Shown: piece by piece, positions 60,669 to 64,000 of the stretch
Position numbering within the stretch: the first letter of the stretch is position 1
Layout of the letters: the number at the start of each line of letters is the position of its first letter
From: an uncultured Bacteroidales bacterium
GTDB taxonomy: Bacteria > Bacteroidota > Bacteroidia > Bacteroidales > Bacteroidaceae
Direction of reading: 5' to 3'
Assembly (NCBI GenBank): GCA_902799685.1
Contig: CADCBO010000013.1
Span: forward strand, 40,493-104,492
Length of the DNA stretch: 64,000 nucleotides
Program-made: the position numbers and the translations under genes
The notes under the pieces: model-generated
The model's input: only the letters and a program-made list of their open reading frames with translations
Databases searched by the model: none
What the model was told of the DNA's origin: nothing

Positions 60669-60741
60669 AGCGATAGACGGGGCACGATCCCGCGACCTTC
60701 GGCTTGGGAAGCCAACGCTCTACCAACTGAGCTACTATCGC
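60669..60741 (-). tRNA. tRNA-Gly (anticodon CCC)
   Basis: A 73-nt cloverleaf on the minus strand. The acceptor GCGATAG/CTATCGC is perfect, the D-arm is GCTCAGTTGGTAGAGC, the anticodon stem TTGGC/GCCGA has loop TTCCCAA (anticodon at 60708-60706), and the T-stem is GCGGG/CCCGT. The discriminator is T; CCA is not encoded. The T-loop reads ATCGTGC instead of TTCRANN, with bases 54 and 58 both changed. A -7-like TATCTTCG lies at 60753-60760. Confidence 0.88.
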
Positions 60742-60752
60742 GATTGCGACTG

Positions 60753-60760
60753 CGAAGATA
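60753..60760 (-). promoter_or_regulatory. -7 box of tRNA-Gly
   Basis: TATCTTCG on the minus strand, 11 bases before the tRNA 5' end; no clear -33 box. Confidence 0.45.
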
Positions 60761-60807
60761 AGCAAAAACAAAAAAGGTCACTCAGTTTTGAGCAACCTTT
60801 TTCAATG

Positions 60808-60845
60808 AAAAAAAGTACAATTGGGGTCTGACCCCAATTGTATCA
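60808..60845 (-). terminator. Family A palindrome (single unit) acting as GH51 terminator
   Basis: Bases 60816-60842 are a palindrome with perfect 13-bp arms (ACAATTGGGGTC, one central base, GACCCCAATTGT). In the direction of the GH51 gene it is followed by a run of T, so it has the full form of an intrinsic terminator. Directly before it, the sequence AATGATACAA supplies the TGA stop of the GH51 gene, just as in the two long copies at 11299 and 13208. Confidence 0.85.
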
Positions 60846-62408
60846 TTCTACTTCCAGGGTCACGATGCTGGCAGCAGGAATCTCCAGGGTGATATCGCCG
60901 GTCTTCTTGTCAATCTTTGCGCCCTTGAAATCGGCTAGCTTTATCTTGTCGGGGTTCTCAAAGGTGTTGTAGTTGCTGGCCTTGTCGCTGGTAAGGATCT
61001 TACCTGTCACGCTCTTTGCCTTGATGCCGTCAAGTTTTACTACTACGCTCTGAGCCTCATTGAGCTTTACGTTTGACATTGATATGTGCAGTTTGCCGTT
61101 CTTCTTTGATGCGGTCGAGCTGAACAGTGGCAGCGGACGTGTGGCGGTCTCATCGGGATTGGCGGCATAGCGCTCATTGGGAGTAAGCTTAACCTCTACG
61201 CCCTCCAGGTCAGTGGGGATGTAGGTGGCGTCCATGTGAGGCTTGTACATATCGAATATCCAGTATGTGGGAGTGAGCACCATCTTGTCATCCTTGGTCA
61301 GGATCATAGACTGGAGCACGTTGGCCACCTGTGCTATGTTGGTCATCTGGATGCGGTCGCAGTACTTGTGGAACACATCGAGTGAAAGTGAAGCCACCAG
61401 GGCGTCACGCATGGTGCTCTGCTGATAGAGCTGTGTGCCGGGCTCCGGCTCCCACCATGTTCCCCACTCATCGACCAGCAGCGGAGTCTTGTGCTCGGGG
61501 TCATACTTGCTCATTATGGCCAGATGCTTCTGGATAACCGGCTCTATACCAAGGCACTTGCCCAGACACCAGTAGAAATCTTCATCGCTGAAATCCAGAG
61601 CGGGTTTCTTGGCGCCCACCCAACCTGATACGGTGTAGTAATGCAGGGAAACGGCGTTCATCATAGAGCCAATCTTCTTCATAAGGACGTCGGTCCACTC
61701 ATAGTCATAATCGGTAGCACCGCTGGCTATCTTAAAGAGCTGTGTGCCGTTGTAATCGCGGCAATAGGTCTGGTAACGGCGGAAAATATCCGAGTAGTAC
61801 TCGGGCAGCATGTTACCGCCGCAACCCCACGCCTCGTTACCTATACCTATATATTTTACGTGCCAGGGTTCCTCGCGGCCGTTCTGCTTGCGCAGCTTGG
61901 CCATCGGGCCGTCGGCGGCGTTCATATACTCAATCCACTTGGCAGCCTCCTCTACCGATCCGCTACCTACGTTGAGTGATATGTAAGGCTCGCAGCCTAT
62001 AAGCTCGCACAGGTTTAGGAACTCATGGGTACCGAAACTGTTGTCCTCGACAATTCCACCCCAGTTGTTGTTTACCATAACGGGACGGTTCTCCTTGGGG
62101 CCGATGCCGTCCATCCAGTGGTACTCATCGGCATAGCAGCCGCCAGGCCAACGCATTACGGGCACCTCAAGCTCCTTAAGTGCGTTGAGCACATCGGTGC
62201 GGTAGCCGTTGGTATTGGGAATCTTTGAATCCGGACCTACCCACAGACCGCCGTAGATGCAGGTTCCCAGATGCTCCGAGAACTGTCCGTAGATGTTCTT
62301 GTTAATGGTTGCACCGGGCTTGTCGGCATGAACGTTGACTGTAACTTCACTCTTGGCGCTTACTGACAGGGCTGCCGTCAGAGTAAGCAGGAAAAAGAAT
62401 TTTCTCAT
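60843..62408 (-). CDS. GH51 alpha-L-arabinofuranosidase, secreted
   Basis: A 521-residue protein with signal peptide MRKFFFLLTLTAALSVSAKS. The GH51 barrel shows INKNIYGQFSEHLGTCIYGG, VPVMRWPGGCYADEYHW, the acid/base E192 in IGIGNEAWGCGG and nucleophile E314 in LLVDEWGTWWEPE, followed by a C-terminal jelly-roll (LHISMSNVKLNEAQSVVVKL). It removes arabinose side chains from arabinoxylan or arabinan. The stop codon lies in the palindrome at 60808-60845. The -7 box is at 62441-62448. Confidence 0.95.
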   Translation of the reverse strand: MRKFFFLLTLTAALSVSAKSEVTVNVHADKPGATINKNIYGQFSEHLGTCIYGGLWVGPDSKIPNTNGYRTDVLNALKELEVPVMRWPGGCYADEYHWMDGIGPKENRPVMVNNNWGGIVEDNSFGTHEFLNLCELIGCEPYISLNVGSGSVEEAAKWIEYMNAADGPMAKLRKQNGREEPWHVKYIGIGNEAWGCGGNMLPEYYSDIFRRYQTYCRDYNGTQLFKIASGATDYDYEWTDVLMKKIGSMMNAVSLHYYTVSGWVGAKKPALDFSDEDFYWCLGKCLGIEPVIQKHLAIMSKYDPEHKTPLLVDEWGTWWEPEPGTQLYQQSTMRDALVASLSLDVFHKYCDRIQMTNIAQVANVLQSMILTKDDKMVLTPTYWIFDMYKPHMDATYIPTDLEGVEVKLTPNERYAANPDETATRPLPLFSSTASKKNGKLHISMSNVKLNEAQSVVVKLDGIKAKSVTGKILTSDKASNYNTFENPDKIKLADFKGAKIDKKTGDITLEIPAASIVTLEVE

Positions 62409-62440
62409 TATTTAATTGTTTGTTGTTAGTCTGATGTAGG

Positions 62441-62448
62441 CAAAGTTA
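62441..62448 (-). promoter_or_regulatory. -7 box of the GH51 gene
   Basis: TAACTTTG on the minus strand, 33 bases before the ATG at 62408; no clear -33 box. Confidence 0.55.
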
Positions 62449-62481
62449 TTAAAAAACCACACATGGAACGTACATTATCAC

Positions 62482-62489
62482 TATTTTTG
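62482..62489 (+). promoter_or_regulatory. -7 box of mltG
   Basis: TATTTTTG, 22 bases before the ATG at 62512. Confidence 0.55.
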
Positions 62490-62511
62490 TACCCATATAC
62501 ATCAAACTACG

Positions 62512-63534
62512 ATGGTCAGGAGAATTATCATTATAATTGCCGCAGTACTGCTTGTTACAGGAGCCGGAGCCATTTTTTATTTTTACAGGCTTTTTACCAC
62601 ACCTGTTTCGGTATGTGATGACTACCGTATATTTATAACACCCACCGATACCAGGCAGAGCATACTGGCAGGCATACTGGAATCTGACCCTGATGCCAGA
62701 ACCAAGGCGTTGGATTATCTGCTCAAGCGCCGTGACTATGACAGTCATATACATACCGGCTGCTATACAGTAAAATCCGGAGCCACTCCCAAACAGGTGT
62801 CAAACATGCTGCTGAGCGGTTCACAGACTCCCGTCCGTCTTACCATAAACAGCACACGTACCGTAGGCCAGATGGCCCGCGCTATTGCAGGTCAGATAAT
62901 GACAGACTCGGCACAGATAGCGTCAAGACTCTGTGATGCATCATTCCTGGACTCGCTGGGATACACTCCTGCCACTGTATTCTGCATGATCATACCCAAT
63001 ACGTATGAGGTCTATTGGAATATATCGGCCGATGCCCTGATAAGCCGCCTTGTAAAGGAACGGGACCGTTTCTGGAACCGGGAACGTCTGGACAAAGCCG
63101 GCAGCATAGGTCTTACCCCTGAGCAGGTAACAACCCTTGCATCCATAGTCGAGGAGGAGACAGCCAAGACCGATGAACTGCCGGTTGTGGCAGGACTCTA
63201 CATGAACCGCCTGCACAGGAATATGCTGCTGCAGGCCGACCCCACCGTGATTTACGCATTAGGCGGAGAAAGGCCCAAGCGTGTGCTCAAGGTTCATCTG
63301 GAGGTGGATTCGCCTTACAACACATACAGGTACCCCGGCCTCCCTCCTGCACCAATAAGGTTTGTGAGTACCCGTTCAATAGACGCAGTGCTTAATTACA
63401 GCAGGCACAACTACCTGTATATGTGTGCAAAAGAGGATTTCAGCGGTTATCACAACTTTACCTCATCGCTTTCACAGCACAACGCCAACGCAGCCCGTTA
63501 TCAGCGTGCACTAAGAAACGCCGGCATACGTTGA
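62512..63534 (+). CDS. mltG: Endolytic transglycosylase MltG
   Basis: A 340-residue protein with one N-terminal membrane helix (IIIIIAAVLLVTGAGAIFYF), a LysM-like region (HTGCYTVKSGATPKQVSNML) and the YceG/MltG catalytic domain: FCMIIPNTYEVYWNISADAL, TLASIVEEETAKTDELPVVA with the catalytic Glu, and YMNRLHRNMLLQADPTVIYA. It cuts nascent peptidoglycan strands and sets glycan length. It is divergent from GH51 and in line with the GH10 gene. Confidence 0.93.
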   Translation: MVRRIIIIIAAVLLVTGAGAIFYFYRLFTTPVSVCDDYRIFITPTDTRQSILAGILESDPDARTKALDYLLKRRDYDSHIHTGCYTVKSGATPKQVSNMLLSGSQTPVRLTINSTRTVGQMARAIAGQIMTDSAQIASRLCDASFLDSLGYTPATVFCMIIPNTYEVYWNISADALISRLVKERDRFWNRERLDKAGSIGLTPEQVTTLASIVEEETAKTDELPVVAGLYMNRLHRNMLLQADPTVIYALGGERPKRVLKVHLEVDSPYNTYRYPGLPPAPIRFVSTRSIDAVLNYSRHNYLYMCAKEDFSGYHNFTSSLSQHNANAARYQRALRNAGIR

Positions 63535-63561
63535 CATTATCATTTTTTTAGCATAAATTTG
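63530..63561 (+). promoter_or_regulatory. Promoter of the GH10 xylanase gene
   Basis: -7 TAAATTTG at 63554-63561; a GTTG at 63530-63533 fits as -33 with a 20-base spacer, although it starts in the mltG stop region. Confidence 0.6.
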
Positions 63562-63591
63562 CACATCAGTTAATCAAGACAACCAATAGCT

Positions 63592-64000
63592 ATGAGAATT
63601 AGTATCAAGGCTTTCACATTAGTTGTAATATGCCTGTTCCCGGCAGGCGCAGGTGCACAGCTCTCTTCCAATCCTGACAAGTTCCTGGGCAACATAACCA
63701 CCCGTTACCAGGTTGATTACGGCAATGAGAAATATTACACCCTGTGGAACCAGATTACCTGTGAGAACGAGACCAAATGGGGCTCGGTAGAAGGTAGTGC
63801 CCGCGGCCGTTTCAACTGGAACGACGCCGCCTACAACTATTCCAGAAGCCACAACTTCCCGTTCAAGTTCCACACGCTGATTTGGGGCGGACAGTATCCC
63901 CGGTGGATGGACGACCTGTCCACTTCCGAGCAGTACAAGGCCATTGTGGAGTGGTTTGATGAGGCCAAGCGCCACTATCCTGACCTTGAAATGATAGATG
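63592..64000 (+). CDS. GH10 endo-1,4-beta-xylanase (3' partial)
   Basis: The frame opens at the ATG at 63592 and runs off the window, giving 136 residues. The signal peptide MRISIKAFTLVVICLFPAGA is cleaved near GAQ. The GH10 start follows: KFLGNITTRYQVDYGNEKYY, QITCENETKWGSVEGSARG, FNWNDAAYNYSRSHNFPFKF and HTLIWGGQYPRWM are the conserved first strands and substrate-binding positions. The catalytic Glu residues would lie beyond the end. It cuts the xylan backbone and fits with the GH51 arabinofuranosidase two genes away. Confidence 0.88.
   Translation, partial: MRISIKAFTLVVICLFPAGAGAQLSSNPDKFLGNITTRYQVDYGNEKYYTLWNQITCENETKWGSVEGSARGRFNWNDAAYNYSRSHNFPFKFHTLIWGGQYPRWMDDLSTSEQYKAIVEWFDEAKRHYPDLEMID

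Noticed and set aside
60482-60781. Minus-strand open frames of 91 and 99 codons
   Set aside because: They are read through tRNA-Gly and its duplicated half; the apparent internal protein repeat is just the DNA duplication.

Overview
The window looks like chromosome from a gut- or rumen-type member of the Bacteroidales. The evidence is promoters of the Bacteroidota form (TTTG, about 20 bases, then TAnnTTTG, usually close to the start codon), the gene order bamD, rpoZ-like, DUF4293, and families typical of this group: a CHU_C/type IX sorting protein, DUF1573, DUF3078, DUF4301, C_GCAxxG_C_C, membrane-anchored AraC regulators and a DUF5112/DUF5113-like sensor kinase. GC is near 50 % except in two visibly AT-richer stretches: the defence operon (about 1.1-7.7 kb) and a small hypothetical cluster (about 58.1-60.4 kb). 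I cannot name the genus.

Layout. 0-7.7 kb: the 3' part of a YhcG/DUF1016 nuclease gene, then a complete type I Wadjet operon (jetA, jetB, jetC, jetD) with overlapping genes. 8-13.2 kb: a GH95 fucosidase-like lipoprotein, a DMT exporter and a GH2 glycosidase. 13.3-31 kb: housekeeping genes, namely uvrA, a CHU_C protein, a LysM/binding-protein fusion with a beta-barrel partner, bamD-rpoZ-DUF4293, a C69 dipeptidase, uvrB, purU, an SDR, DUF3078 and yidC. 31-47 kb: two membrane AraC regulators, two S9 peptidases, a DsbD-like protein, a flavin reductase, an RluA-type synthase, two candidate small RNAs, an M24 aminopeptidase, a CE1-type esterase, an LMW phosphatase and gdhA. 47-58 kb: small membrane proteins, tRNA-Arg, a four-gene signalling operon with a double sensor kinase, trmO, DUF1573 and DUF4301. 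58-64 kb: a three-gene hypothetical cluster, tRNA-Gly with a duplicated 3' half, a GH51 arabinofuranosidase, mltG and the start of a GH10 xylanase. GH51, GH10, the CE1-type esterase and GH2 suggest hemicellulose use.

The feature I find most unusual is a set of dispersed palindromic repeats, of two sequence families, that sit exactly at the 3' ends of genes and often supply the stop codon itself (EamA exporter, GH2, uvrA, uvrB, GH51; one lies just after the DUF4301 gene). They resemble REP/REPIN elements and probably also act as terminators. One seems to supply the -33 box of the next gene. No transposase gene is present in the window. I see no CRISPR array, rRNA operon, insertion sequence or prophage.
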